This document shows, in pieces, positions 12,034 to 23,791 of a stretch of 64,000 nt of DNA (position 1 is its first letter; each line of letters starts with the position of its first letter). The notes under the pieces are model-generated. The model was given only the letters and a program-made list of their open reading frames with translations, was not told where the DNA came from and ran no database searches. The stretch comes from Laburnicola sp. R22_1 (taxonomy: Eukaryota; Ascomycota; Dothideomycetes; Pleosporales; Didymosphaeriaceae): positions 434,001-498,000 of the forward strand of contig JACONQ010000002.1 of NCBI GenBank assembly GCA_014281115.1, written 5' to 3'. The position numbers and the translations under genes are program-made.

Positions 12034-12215
12034 TCCTATAAGTTTAAATCTCAATAACTTATTAAGACTAATTAATAACTAGTTAGAGATTTCTTAATTA
12101 TTAGAGATACTTGCTAATAATAGCTTTCCTATCCTATAAGTTTAATCTAATAATTTAGTTAAGACTAGCTTAAATAGTTAGAAATTTCTTAATTATTAGA
12201 GATACTAGCTTATTT
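12034..12215. repeat. Tandem duplication, period about 98 bp, two units
   Basis: Both units begin TCCTATAAGTTTAA and share AGAAATTTCTTAATTATTAG (first unit AGAGATTTC) and GAGATACT. The units differ mainly by indels and transitions. Confidence 0.7.
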
Positions 12216-12264
12216 AGGCTCCTTTTCTTCTTATTCACAAAGATTAGTTTTTTAGTGTTTAAAA

Positions 12265-12350
12265 ACTAGAGGGGGGAGAGGGCGAGATTTAAACTCGCTA
12301 AGAAGTCTAAGTTTTCGCTTATTTCTAGACTAAAATCCTCGCTTATAATC
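12265..12350 (-). pseudogene. tRNA-like relic
   Basis: The minus strand ends with GCGAG-TTTAAAT-CTCGC, a five-pair T-arm whose loop would be the standard TTCGAAT after reversal of two transitions. The outer segments GGTGAGG and CCTCTCC can pair as an acceptor stem with one mismatch. D and anticodon arms are poor. It could be a RIP-mutated tRNA gene (Leu/Ser-like length) or a tRNA-derived SINE head. It is not a functional tRNA gene. Confidence 0.3.
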
Positions 12351-12495
12351 CCTCACCATAGCGTAGATTTACTATCTAGACTTCTGCTATACTTAGACGG
12401 CCTTACACCCGTACCCACCATAATACGCCCCTTCTAAACTCTAATATTACGTAATTCTAGGCTAGCTATTTAACTAACTCTTGTATTACGTAATT

Positions 12496-12782
12496 TATCC
12501 GTACACCGTATAGGCAAGGGTACCTAAGGGTGTTAAGGTTTTAATATTACCGCATAATAGCATTATATAGGAATTATATAATGCCTATACGCTATAGCCT
12601 ATACGCCACAGAATCTTCTTCTTTCTATCTGCACCCTCTCTAGAGACAAGTAATTAATACTAAGTTAGTTCTATTATATTATTTTCTTTCTTTATATAAT
12701 TATTCTATACACTCTCTACACTTACTAATATAGAGTATTAGATATTAATATCTATATAGCTAGCTATAGAGCCTATTTAATA
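12496..12782 (+). repeat. 5' LTR of copia B (287 bp)
   Basis: It starts TATCCGTACACC (TGTCC before RIP) and ends TTTAATA. It matches the right LTR throughout, including the block TATAGCCTATACGC. Confidence 0.85.
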
Positions 12783-15400
12783 CTAATTAGTAGTTAACTA
12801 ATTCTTAACTGCAAATTAGCAAAAGTAAAGACAAATTATACAAGTTATTATTAGCTATACAATTTATTTTAGTATACCATATCCTCTATACGCAAAAGAA
12901 TAGTAGATTAAACCTTTATAAAGTTAGTAAGTAACTATTACTACTATATATAATAAAGAAAGCAATTATATAAGATATATAAAACTTATTCGTATCTATA
13001 GAAATAGTAGATATTACTACTATATAAGATTTAAAAGAAGATAGTGTACTAAGCATACTACTAGTAACTATACAAACATATAATTAGATAATAATAAATC
13101 CTAATAAAGCGCAACCTTCTATACAACTAACCTATTAAATAAACTAGTTATATACTAACTACTCTTACTACTACTTTGTATAAAGCCCCTACCTTTACTA
13201 CCTCTACTTTATAAAACAACACTAATATAGCTAAATATACTAGACTATATAATACGTATACTAAAGGAATAGAAATATTAGAGGCAACACTGCGTAAGAG
13301 AATAAGACCTAAGTACTAAAAAGATAAAATTAACCTAGTAAATAATTCCTCTCTATTAAAAATGCAATTATACATAGTATATACTATTACTAATTATTAT
13401 ATATTATACTAAAAAGGGACAGCTTTCTTAGAATTATTCTAGAAAGACTTTAAAGAATAGAAAGAATATTATTTTTAAAGTTAAACTGTATATTTAGAAG
13501 AGAGCTTATTACAGTCCTAGGAGAAAAGGTATTATACTAAAAATAAATACTAGAGCTATAAGTGCTAGTAAACTATATAAAATAGCCTAAGGTAATATAG
13601 ATATTACCTTTATATTACTACCTTTACTAGCTTGCTTAACTCTTTATACACAAATACTAAGGCTAATCTTAAAAATACCTAAGCTAGTTAGGCTATTGCA
13701 CAAATCTAAATAAAGTAAGCTACTACTACTATAGGCACCTATATAGCTATAGGTCCTTATAGATATCTTAAGAAAACCTTTGTATAAGTACTAAGGATAA
13801 TTTTATTTATACAAATAACTAAATAACCTACTACTTTTTATATATAGTACCTAACTACTATTTTACGTATCTATTTGTAATTATTAAACACTATATAAAA
13901 TAAAGCTACTACTAGTTAAACGTAAATTATAGGCACTATACTAATTTATATAAACTAAGCCTATATTATAATCTAACCTATATAAGCTTCTGCCTAAGCA
14001 TAACCTATCGCCTTAGAGAATTCTAGCTAATAAGATAATCGAATTTTAAAAGGTATAGAATAAGAATAATATCTATACTAGAGCTCTATATAATATTTTA
14101 GTAGATAGGACTAGGATCTTTATAGATTTATACAGACGCCTAGATATTACTAAGAATTAATATCTAGATATCTTTCTAGATATTCTTACTAGCTGTACAA
14201 CATAGTATTATCTTTATACTATCTACTCTAGATAATTATAAAAGTGCTTATATAAAGTACTTAATAGTTACTTTAATACTACTATTAACTATACTAAGTA
14301 TTAGATAAACTAGACTATAATAACTTTTATATAATACTAGCATAAGAATCCTAATAAAAGTCTATATACAGTTCTAGAGGTAATAATTAATAGGCTTACC
14401 CTTATATAGAGAGTATTAGGTGTAGACTTTACTAGAGAAATTCCTTTCTATACTACTATTATATAAGTATGATATAGATACTAAGAGCTAGAGCAGGCTA
14501 TATTTACCCCTAAGCCTATCTATAAAGCTCTATTTGCTAATCTCTATATATTAATCTAAGTTGCAATTAATTGCTAATCTAATTAGTACCTATAAAAGGC
14601 TAATATGTACTACACTAATTGCAAATATAACTTTTCTATATAAAAAGAAGATTCCTAGGCCCTTATAGATAAGAATTTTATAGATAATTTATACTATTAT
14701 TATCGCAATTTAGATCCTAATTAAATAATATTTATATAAGACTAAAGAAGTGTTTTGTGTATTATAAAAAGGTTATTAGTCTTCTAACTATCTGCGTAAT
14801 AAGTATACCTGCATAATAAGATAGTATATTACTTTTTATAAAGAATATAATAATAAAACGCCTGTGTATAAAACTATTTAGTTCTGTATTTAGGATAGAG
14901 AAGGGTATAATAATAAGGAACCTGCTTTGCACAAAGAAAAAAAGTAAAGTAAAAATAATAAAAATAGTAATAATTAAGTATCCTACCTAACTACTACTAC
15001 CTATCTTTACCATACAACTAGCAAATATATCTATAATATAGAGCTAGAGAAGTGTATAGAATAGTTTATTCTTAAAAATTAATACTATATAATATACTAA
15101 GATAAACTATAAGCTATAAGTATAGTAAGAATTTTCACTATTAGTAAAGTATAGCTAGAGGCATACGTATAAGAGAATACCTATATAAAGATTAATTAGA
15201 CACCTAGCAACACTAATATTAGCTTTAGAGGTTAGAATCTATAAGAATCTCTAGAAACTATACAAATTATAAATCTAATAGGAATAGTTACCTACTATAT
15301 TCTAAACACTCTAATACTATTTCTATTATTACTAGCAGATGCTAATAAGCTAGGTACCTACTTTAACAATATTCTAGATATTATTATTTAAAAGGACAGC
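12783..15400 (+). pseudogene. Copia B gag and protease region, strongly decayed
   Basis: This fills the expected gag-protease position between the 5' LTR and the pre-integrase domain. Decay is too heavy for me to place a gag motif, a zinc knuckle or the protease active site. The assignment rests on position. Confidence 0.45.
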
Positions 15401-15439
15401 ATAACTACACCTATTATACGCAAATAAGGACACTCTTTC

Positions 15440-18400
15440 TTTAATATTAATAAGAAAGAAACTATGTCTTTTTTTACTAAACAAGAACTCTATCGCCTTT
15501 ATTAACAATTTAGATATTCCTATATAAAAAGACTTTAGAAAATACTTACTAATACTAGCTATAAAGTAGATACTACTATACTAAATAAAATTTAAAAGTT
15601 TTACCACTACTATTAATTATATAAACAAGCCCTATATTGCTTTAAGTTTACTATTAAGAATAATACCTACTTTAACTATAAGATTATTATTAATATTGTA
15701 TATATTAGAACTAGAGACACACTATATATTATAGATATAGATATATTATTTTAAGCTATAATCTTCTTAAAATTAATATCTATATAAGATGCATAGGAAG
15801 CCCTTTATAGATACTAAATTAATATCTACTGAGGTCTACCTAACTATATTATATATAACCTAGGTATAAACTTTATATTAAATAAGTTTAGAAACTATAT
15901 AAAGATTATTAGTGTAACTTATAAATAGATACTTATAGAAGTATATTAGGTAATAAGAAAGATTAAGTGTTTGCACGCACCTTTCTATAGAGCCTTTAAT
16001 ATTATTAAGACTAAATTAGAAGATTATATAGATAAGGAGGACATCCTCTAAATAGCTATTAAAGCTATTAATAATATTATAGGCCTAGATAGCTTTATAC
16101 GTACACTACTAGCCTTTAGCGCATATTCTAGAATTAGTATAAATTCTTCTCTATTACCTAATATTATTATATATACAAATACTATATAAAAGGCAATAAA
16201 GATATTATAGAAGAAAAGAAATAAAACTAATATTAATTATGCACTAAATATCTATAGTTTGGTTTTTTTTTTACGACTAAGGGGTTTCTAATAAAAATAT
16301 TACAATAATAGCATATATCCCTCCTGCTGTTGTATACATAGAAAAGCGTTTTAAGGTATTAATAAAAAGGGGTTAGCGCGTTACAAGCGAGCTAAGCGAG
16401 CTTGGCGGGCTTGGCGCGCCCACTCCGATCAAAAAAATCCACATGCAAAACTATGGGTAAGGTCACATCGCCGTATCACGGTTGTAAATATCTATAATAG
16501 TCTATTAGTAGCGTATAAAGTTCTTAAGCTCCTACTTAAATTTAAGATTATAGTCTAGAAAGAGAAAGGTGGATATATAGGCCTATATAAGATTAAGAGC
16601 ATTAAAAATAAAGATATACTTCTTAACTTAAAAAATAGTCTAGTAAAGTTTTACTATATGCAAATTAAGCTATACTATTATAAAAAAAATTACACTCTCT
16701 TACTATTATATAAAGTAGATAATATTACTCCTATATAAAGGGACTCTTTAGAGAAGAGGAGAAGAGGCTACCTAAAAAAAGATACTATATTTCTTTCTTA
16801 AAAGGAGATAAGTAATTAGAAACTATCTTTAAAACTCTATATAAAAGATATAATTACAATACCTAGAGAACTTTTTAAAGAGTTAGACTGTATAGAAATA
16901 GACGCTCTTATTACTAATAATATATTTAAGATTATTTTTTTAACCTATCTAAGTATAAGGGCAAAATCTTTAATCTCTGCTTTGTATAAGAAGCTAAAGA
17001 CAAGACTACTTAACTATATAAGAAATTCTGCCTTATATTTGCTAGCCACTCTAATAAGGAGAAGGATAAAATTCTTATCTAATTACCTACTATCTAAAGG
17101 ATAAGCTAGCACCTACTTCTTATATTAGGAGCAAGTCTTTAGGCAATATATAGAATATATTTTAAACTATAAAATATTACCTAGGCCGATATTTAGTTTA
17201 CTAATAAACTACACCGTACACTCTATACTACACTATTTAAAGAACCACGCATAAACCTTTTATAAAACATAATCTTTTATATTATATAACTACTCTATAG
17301 TATAGCTAAATTAGGTCATTACTAGTTTAAGACCTACTATAACTACTATAAAGAGAAACCTAGTATAAAGACTTTGTTATATAATCTATATCTACTTATT
17401 ACTAATAAAGTAGAATACACCTTTAAAATTACTAGCCTTTAAATAAATAATACTCTTAGCATTATTAATAAGAACTTTGCACAAAGAAAAATGGATGAGC
17501 TAAAGAAAGTAGCCTTCTATATAAAGAATAAAACTATCCTTACTAACAACTAACCTATTAAGTTTAATAGTAGAAGAATTTAGCTTATATATAATACTAT
17601 AGTTCTTATATAAAAAGGTTAAGCAAAGGGCCTTTGCATAATTAATTCTAAAAATGAAAATACTACTTAGAGATATATAGAGCAGCGTGCAAGAGGCGTC
17701 TATATTATATCTATATACTAACTAGAAGTTGCATTTAATTTACCTATTACCGCTTAGACTATATTATCCTTATATTAAGATATTAAGACATTAAACATAC
17801 AAATCTAATAGTAAATTAATAATAGTAAGTATAGTCTTACCTTTATACTATTAGATCTCTATCGCGCAAAGCTATTTATCTTTACTAATAGCTTATTTAC
17901 TAATAACAAGAACCTAAGCTTATAGCTAGGATTTCTAATTACTCTAGGTAATAAGTATTATATAAGTAATAGTAATAACTTTAATATCCTAGTAAATATT
18001 ATACACTAGAATTTAATTAAGTCTAAGAGAGTAATAAGGAGTGTTCTTACTAGCGAGCTATATAGTATAGTAGGAGGCTTTAATAATACTATTACTATTA
18101 GCACAACTTTCTAAAAAATTATACGCACACTTAGTCTGCCGCTAATTTCTATAGTTATCTATATAGATTTAAAGTCTCTCTATAACTACCTTATATAATT
18201 AGAAACTACAAATAAGAAGTATCTTATAATTAATATTATATTACTCTATAAATTATATAAGCACTGCAAGATCTCTAAAATTAAATAGATTAATAGAAAG
18301 GACAACCCTACTAATATATATACAAAGAAGGCTCTAAACTAGACTCTAGAGTCCTTAATCTTTAGTAATACCTTAACAATTACTATTAAAGTATTAGTAG

Positions 18401-18440
18401 ATTGCCTTAAGCCTACCTATATAAGCTCTTTCTAGTTTTT
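15440..18440 (+). pseudogene. Copia B pol: integrase, reverse transcriptase, RNase H
   Basis: Pre-integrase (about 15440-15640): FFTKQELYRLY and ILNKI, stop, KFYHYY, where His/Cys ligands have become Tyr. Integrase core (about 15640-16245, resuming at 16497): IINIVYI, IIYNLGINF, then IRKIKCLHAPF, DKEDILQ and AIKAINNIIG. The catalytic D, D and E appear as N, N and K. After the SINE the frame resumes with LLVAYKVLKLLLKFKIIV. Reverse transcriptase begins at EIDALITNNIFKI (about 16900). It continues with QLPTIQRISQ, and the Thr-Asp-Asp box is I-N-N at 17443-17451. RNase H follows (about 17650-18430): YIEQRARGVYIISI, LGFLITLGNKYYISNS, SKRVIRSVLTSELYSIVGGF and KDNPTNIYTKKALNQTLESL. Stops are nearly all Gln/Trp codons. 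Confidence 0.88.
16257..16485 (-). mobile_element. SINE-like retroposon, copy 1 (229 bp)
   Basis: It is bounded by an 11-bp target duplication AAATATCTATA (16246-16256 and 16486-16496). The plus strand starts GTTTGG then a run of T, so the element reads on the minus strand with an A-rich 3' tail. A GC-rich core with GCGCG and GAGCTAAGCGAGCTTGGCGG keeps CA/TG. Removing it with one duplication restores the copia integrase frame. I could not place clear Pol III A and B boxes. Two more copies lie at 21111-21195 and 21567-21784. Confidence 0.7.
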
Positions 18441-19760
18441 ATATAAACCTATTTTCTTATTATCCACTTATTCTTTTGCGTAATATATTTATTTAATTCT
18501 TTATATATATATATATTACTTACAAATATGTATTTTTCTATCTGCTATTTATATAGAAAGAAAAGAGATATAATATATATTTATTTAAAAAAGTCTTTTT
18601 AATTTAGTATTAATAGACAATATCTAGCATTATCTACCCTATTATCCTAGCCCTATCCTATATAATAATCACACCTAGCACTATAGCTTTACCATATATA
18701 AGAACTATATAATTCTACCTAAAAACCTACTAGTGTGCGACAATTAGTAAAGGGCCTAGGCCTAGTTATACTACTATAGTAATAGGCGTATAAAGTGCTC
18801 CTAAGGCAACTACGCAACTAGACTAACAGCGTATAGAAATATTCTTTGCGCTAAATAATCTTAGCAGCCTATAGACATAGGTTTATACTAACTAAAAGAA
18901 TAATATTAATATTATGCAAAGGTATATATATAATATTAAGTTTCTGAGCCTATTTTAAAGTTAGTATCTATATAAAAGCAAACCTATAAGGAATAAGGGA
19001 ACTTATATTAATAGAGATATTCTAAAAGAATATATAGTTTATATAGAAACTAGTAGAAAGGGTAATACGCATTTTTCTATCTAGAAAATTATACATAATA
19101 AGATTAAAGCTAAAAAAGCTAACTTAATTACTAGCTAGTATAAGTGCTATTATCTATAGCAAGTTAGCACTATATAAAATAAGAGATTAGCTTAATAAAA
19201 AAACAAAAATAAGAGAAAAAAGCTAGAGAGAAGAGATATGTATAGAGAGATATTTAAAGTAGAGAATAAGAGAAAAAAGAATAAAGAAAGGAAAGCCTAT
19301 CTTATTTGCCTCTCCCTTCTATTTAGAGCCTTAATTTCTACCCCTTACTAGTGTTTATCTTCTCCTTATCTAATATTATATAATTGCCTAATATTGCTGC
19401 CTAAATAGATAAGATAAATAGGTCTACCTATTATATAAAAAAATAAACTAAGTAAAAAAACTCTATATAAATAATATATTACTGCTATAATCTTATTAAT
19501 AACTACGTAATGTTATCCTTAACTACTATTAGCTAGACTACTACTCTACTACTAATAAGCCTAATTGCGCCTCTAATAAATAGCAACAAAGTATAATAAA
19601 TAGTTAAAAGAATTTTTCTACTAACTAAAGTAAACTGGCTAGAGCAGGAGGCGTATAGAGAAGGGAATAATAAATAAATAGGGTAAATATTAGCAAGTAG
19701 ACAGTTTATATAGAGGAAGGGAGAACTACTAATAGCAACCTTAAAATAAAAAGTTGCTAG
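18441..19760 (+). other. Copia B 3' untranslated region
   Basis: This AT-rich segment follows the end of RNase H and precedes the 3' LTR. A purine-rich run, AGAGGAAGGGAGAAC, at about 19712-19726 could be the polypurine tract, although it is about 35 bp from the LTR rather than adjacent. No further gene is seen. Confidence 0.5.
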
Positions 19761-20170
19761 TGTCTATACACTATATAGATAAGGGCACCTAAAGGTATTA
19801 AGGTTTTAATATTGCTATATAATAATATTATATAGAAATTATATAATACCTATACGCTATAGCCTATACGCTATAGGATCTTCTCCTTTCTATCTATACT
19901 CTCTCTAGAGACAAGTAATTAATACTAAGTTAGTTCTATGTGGCGTTAATTCTACCTAGGAGTAGGACGACAAAGGCTTTCATCTCAAATAACATGACAA
20001 AAAAAGCAGAGACCCCTGCTTAGTAATTAAAAAGAGCGTAAAAAGGTGAAAGTTAGTTCTATTATAATATTTTCTTTCCTTATATAATTATCCCATATAC
20101 CCTCTATACTTACTAATATAGAGTATTAGATATTAATATCTGTATAGCTAGCTATAGAGCCCATTTAACC
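19761..20170 (+). repeat. 3' LTR of copia B, interrupted
   Basis: It starts TGTCTATACAC and ends CATTTAACC, followed by TAATT. Subtracting the insertion at 19939-20049 and one 12-bp duplication leaves 287 bp, identical in length to the 5' LTR. Confidence 0.85.
19939..20049 (+). mobile_element. Retroposon 3' fragment (about 111 bp) with target duplication
   Basis: AAGTTAGTTCTA lies on both sides (19927-19938 and 20050-20061), while the intact LTR has it once (near 12660-12671). The insert begins TGTGGCGTTAATTC and ends GCGTAAAAAGGTG. CA and TG dinucleotides are kept, so it postdates RIP of the LTR. A target duplication of variable length and an A-rich end suggest target-primed retrotransposition of a 5'-truncated LINE or SINE. 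A RIP-mutated relative is at about 11565-11690. Confidence 0.65.
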
Positions 20171-20189
20171 TAATTAATAATTTCTTTAC

Positions 20190-21110
<921 letters not shown>

Positions 21111-21195
21111 CGACTAAGCGATTTCTAATAAAAATATTATAATAATAGCAGTTATCTCTCCTACTGTTATTAATATAGAAAAGTGTTTTAAGATG
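21111..21195 (-). mobile_element. SINE-like retroposon copy 2, 5'-truncated
   Basis: TTTTTTTGCGACTAAGCGAT followed by AATAAAAATATTATAATAATAG matches copy 1 through AAAAGTGTTTTAAG. It then stops abruptly, losing the part that is 5' in the minus orientation, as expected for incomplete reverse transcription. Confidence 0.65.
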
Positions 21196-21328
21196 GCATA
21201 GATACTATAGCGCAATAAAAATGCTATAATTAAATATAGTAGGGCTACTTAAAAACTAAATAAGTGGAGGCAGTTTATACTCTTGCCTAGGAGGAAAAGA
21301 AATAAAATAGTTAGATTAGTTACTATTT

Positions 21329-21457
<129 letters not shown>

Positions 21458-21566
21458 GACATATAATTACCTATCTAGTAGTAATAGCATTATTAAGGTA
21501 AAAGATAGCTATACTAGATTATAACCTTAAAGTCTTATATAATAATTAGTTATATTATATATATAA

Positions 21567-21784
21567 GTTTCTTTTAGGACTAAGAAGTTTCTAATAAAAA
21601 TATTACAATAATAGCAGTTATTCCTCCTACTATTATATACACAGAAAAGCGTTTTAAGGTATTAATAAAAGGGGTTAGCGCGTTATAAGCGAGCTAAGCA
21701 AGCTTAATAAGCTTAGCACGTACACCTTAAGTAAAAAAATCTATATATAAAATATAATAAGGCTATATTACTATACTATAGTTT
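21567..21784 (-). mobile_element. SINE-like retroposon copy 3, RIP-mutated
   Basis: Near full length relative to copy 1: TTACAATAATAGCAG, AAAAGCGTTTTAAGGTATTA and GGGGTTAGCGCGTTA are shared. The GC-rich core of copy 1 is TA-converted here (for example AGCAAGCTTAATAAGC). No clear target duplication is visible. Confidence 0.65.
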
Positions 21785-21867
21785 AGAGTAGGGGGAAAGA
21801 AGGTATAAGATAGCCCTAGTACTGTAACTAGTACAACACTATAACTATTATCTTTCTCTACTATTAT

Positions 21868-22030
21868 TATAAGGGTGCTAAGTATAAGTAGGTTAAAAAG
21901 GTAAGATTCGAGCTAGGGTATTTACATACGTACGTATGGAGTCTATATATAGGGCGCGCTAGTGGCCAAATTAGGCACTAGTGTTAGATTTTATAGAGAT
22001 AGCCAGGTGGCTCCAGGTGGTCTAGTACCA
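21868..22030 (-). repeat. LTR of element A copy 2 (163 bp)
   Basis: Read on the minus strand it begins TGGTACTAGACC and ends CACCCTTATA, the same length as both LTRs of copy 1. Confidence 0.85.
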
Positions 22031-23791
22031 CTACCCCCTCCTCTAGAAGGCTTTGTTCTAAAGCTTTTAACTTAACTAAGGTTGCCTAGTAATTGTAGTA
22101 AATCTATACAAAGTTTAGCAAACTTTGTTTTTTTTTTAGCCTAGGTATTATAAAATAAGGAAAAGTCGCGAAATTATAGGGGTGTGTATGGGAGGGCGTA
22201 TATAGTGGCGGCTTGCGTAGGGCGTTAATAAGTTGCCTATTGCAATATCTAATTTGTATAGGGATTGGCTATACAATAAATAGCGCTATAGGTAGTAAAG
22301 CACTAAGAAGCGCATAACTAATTAGGGGGCCTATATGCACTAAACACTGTAAATTACTATATAACACTATAAAATAGTGTACTTTTAACGCGTTTTTTAA
22401 CGTCTCTTTTAATATTCCTTTTAATGCGTTTTTACACGGTAATATTAGTGACGTTAGCTTAGAGAGCTAGGGGAGCTGCGGCGTAAGCCTAGGTATTAAA
22501 TAGGTAGCTACCTATTAACTTATTTGTTTGTATAGGGATTTGGTGGGCAATAAATAGTATCTTAGGTAATAGGCCACTACTTATTATAGTTAAAGTAGTT
22601 AACTAAGTTAGCTAAGTTAATAGAGTGTACAGAGCTAGCTAAGACGTTAAAGTGCGTGGGGAAGATTGGCGAGACTGCGTAATAGGTGTATATGCCTATA
22701 AATTTATTTAATTATATAGAGATTTGGCTGGCGTTTAATAAAAATATAGGCTAGGAGGCATTTAATAAAGCGAGCGACTTAGTGTTATTATTAATAGGTA
22801 CTAGGGCTCGTACAGGCTTAATATAAGTATTATTGTTAGTGTTAGAGTTGTATATAGTAGGGTACCTGCTAGCATAGGAGTATAGGAGAGCTTAGTGAGC
22901 TTAGGTCATCTAGTTATATAATAATTTAGCAGGTAGAAGATAACGCTAGCTTTAAATCTACTCTAGTTGCTCTGCTTAGCATTGACTATATTAGTGGAGC
23001 TTGTGTTTAAAGTTGTTAAAATTGTATTGTAGTAAAGGCTAGGCGGTAGCTTGCGGTAGAGATATTAATTTATATAAGGATTTGGCTAGTAATAAATACT
23101 AAACACGCTGTGTAAGGCTCTTAAGTTTTTTACCTAGGGCTCTAATAGTAAGGTTGTTAGCGGAGCTAGTAAGCTAATAGAGTTAACGTATAATATTGGC
23201 TTTAACGCTAACGCTAAGTTTTACTAGTAAGGATGAGCCTAAGTTAATAGAGTTAATAGAGCTGGCTAAGGGCTCGATTTTAATAATAGGCGAGCTAGTA
23301 ATTAATAGAGGCCAAACATTGCTATTGTTTATATGTAATAGCTCTATTCTAGAGGCTAATCTATATAGATGACAGTCTATAGTTTGCTCTTAGGTTATTA
23401 TATTAGTTATTAAGTTAACCTAGTAGAGGTTATAATTAATATATAGTTGCTAGTTAAGCTAGCAAAGCTCGTGTTAATAGTATTAACTATTAAGCTGGCG
23501 GAGCTTGCAGAGCAAGTAAGCACTTAGATTCTAGTAAGCTGCCTTATAAAGGTAAGCCTATTACTACTATAATAGCTACTAAGTTATAAAGTTGCAAATT
23601 TTGTAACTACTATAATAGTTACTTGCTTATAAAGTAAGCTATACTTATATAGTTTTTTGCTAAGGGCTCTACGCGTCTGCAGCCTATTAAACTAGAGTAT
23701 ACAATACCTATTAGTGGGTTACCCTTCTAGGAGCCTACTTTTAATAAGAGGTAGTGCTAGGGGGCAATATTGTTAGCGTCTATATTAACTA
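21868..23791 (-). mobile_element. LTR element A, copy 2, 5'-truncated
   Basis: On the minus strand this runs from internal sequence (23791) through a polypurine tract (GAGGAGGGGGTAG) into a 163-bp LTR (22030-21868). It shares the four dispersed motifs with copy 1 but has about one unit of the 27-bp repeat. The internal part stops at GCGTCTATATTAAC, equivalent to about 8230 in copy 1, where the Tc1-type element begins. It is less RIP-mutated in places than copy 1, for example AGCAAAGCTCGTG. Confidence 0.8.

Larger units (their letters stand above)
10189..12490. other. AT-rich debris between elements A and B
   Basis: No complete element is visible. The stretch holds a decayed reading frame (10470-11150, minus), a RIP-mutated retroposon tail (about 11565-11690, minus), a small non-RIP insertion (11838-11969), a two-unit tandem duplication (12034-12215) and a tRNA-like relic (about 12265-12350). 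The rest shows nothing I can assign. Confidence 0.6.
12496..20170 (+). mobile_element. Ty1/copia retrotransposon B, complete but RIP-inactivated
   Basis: Two LTRs of 287 bp each (the right one after subtracting a 123-bp insertion with its duplication) enclose gag-pol on the plus strand. The target duplication TAATT lies at 12491-12495 and 20171-20175. Pol order is pre-integrase zinc region, integrase, reverse transcriptase, RNase H, which is the copia order. The integrase is interrupted by a SINE-like insertion at 16257-16485. Confidence 0.9.
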
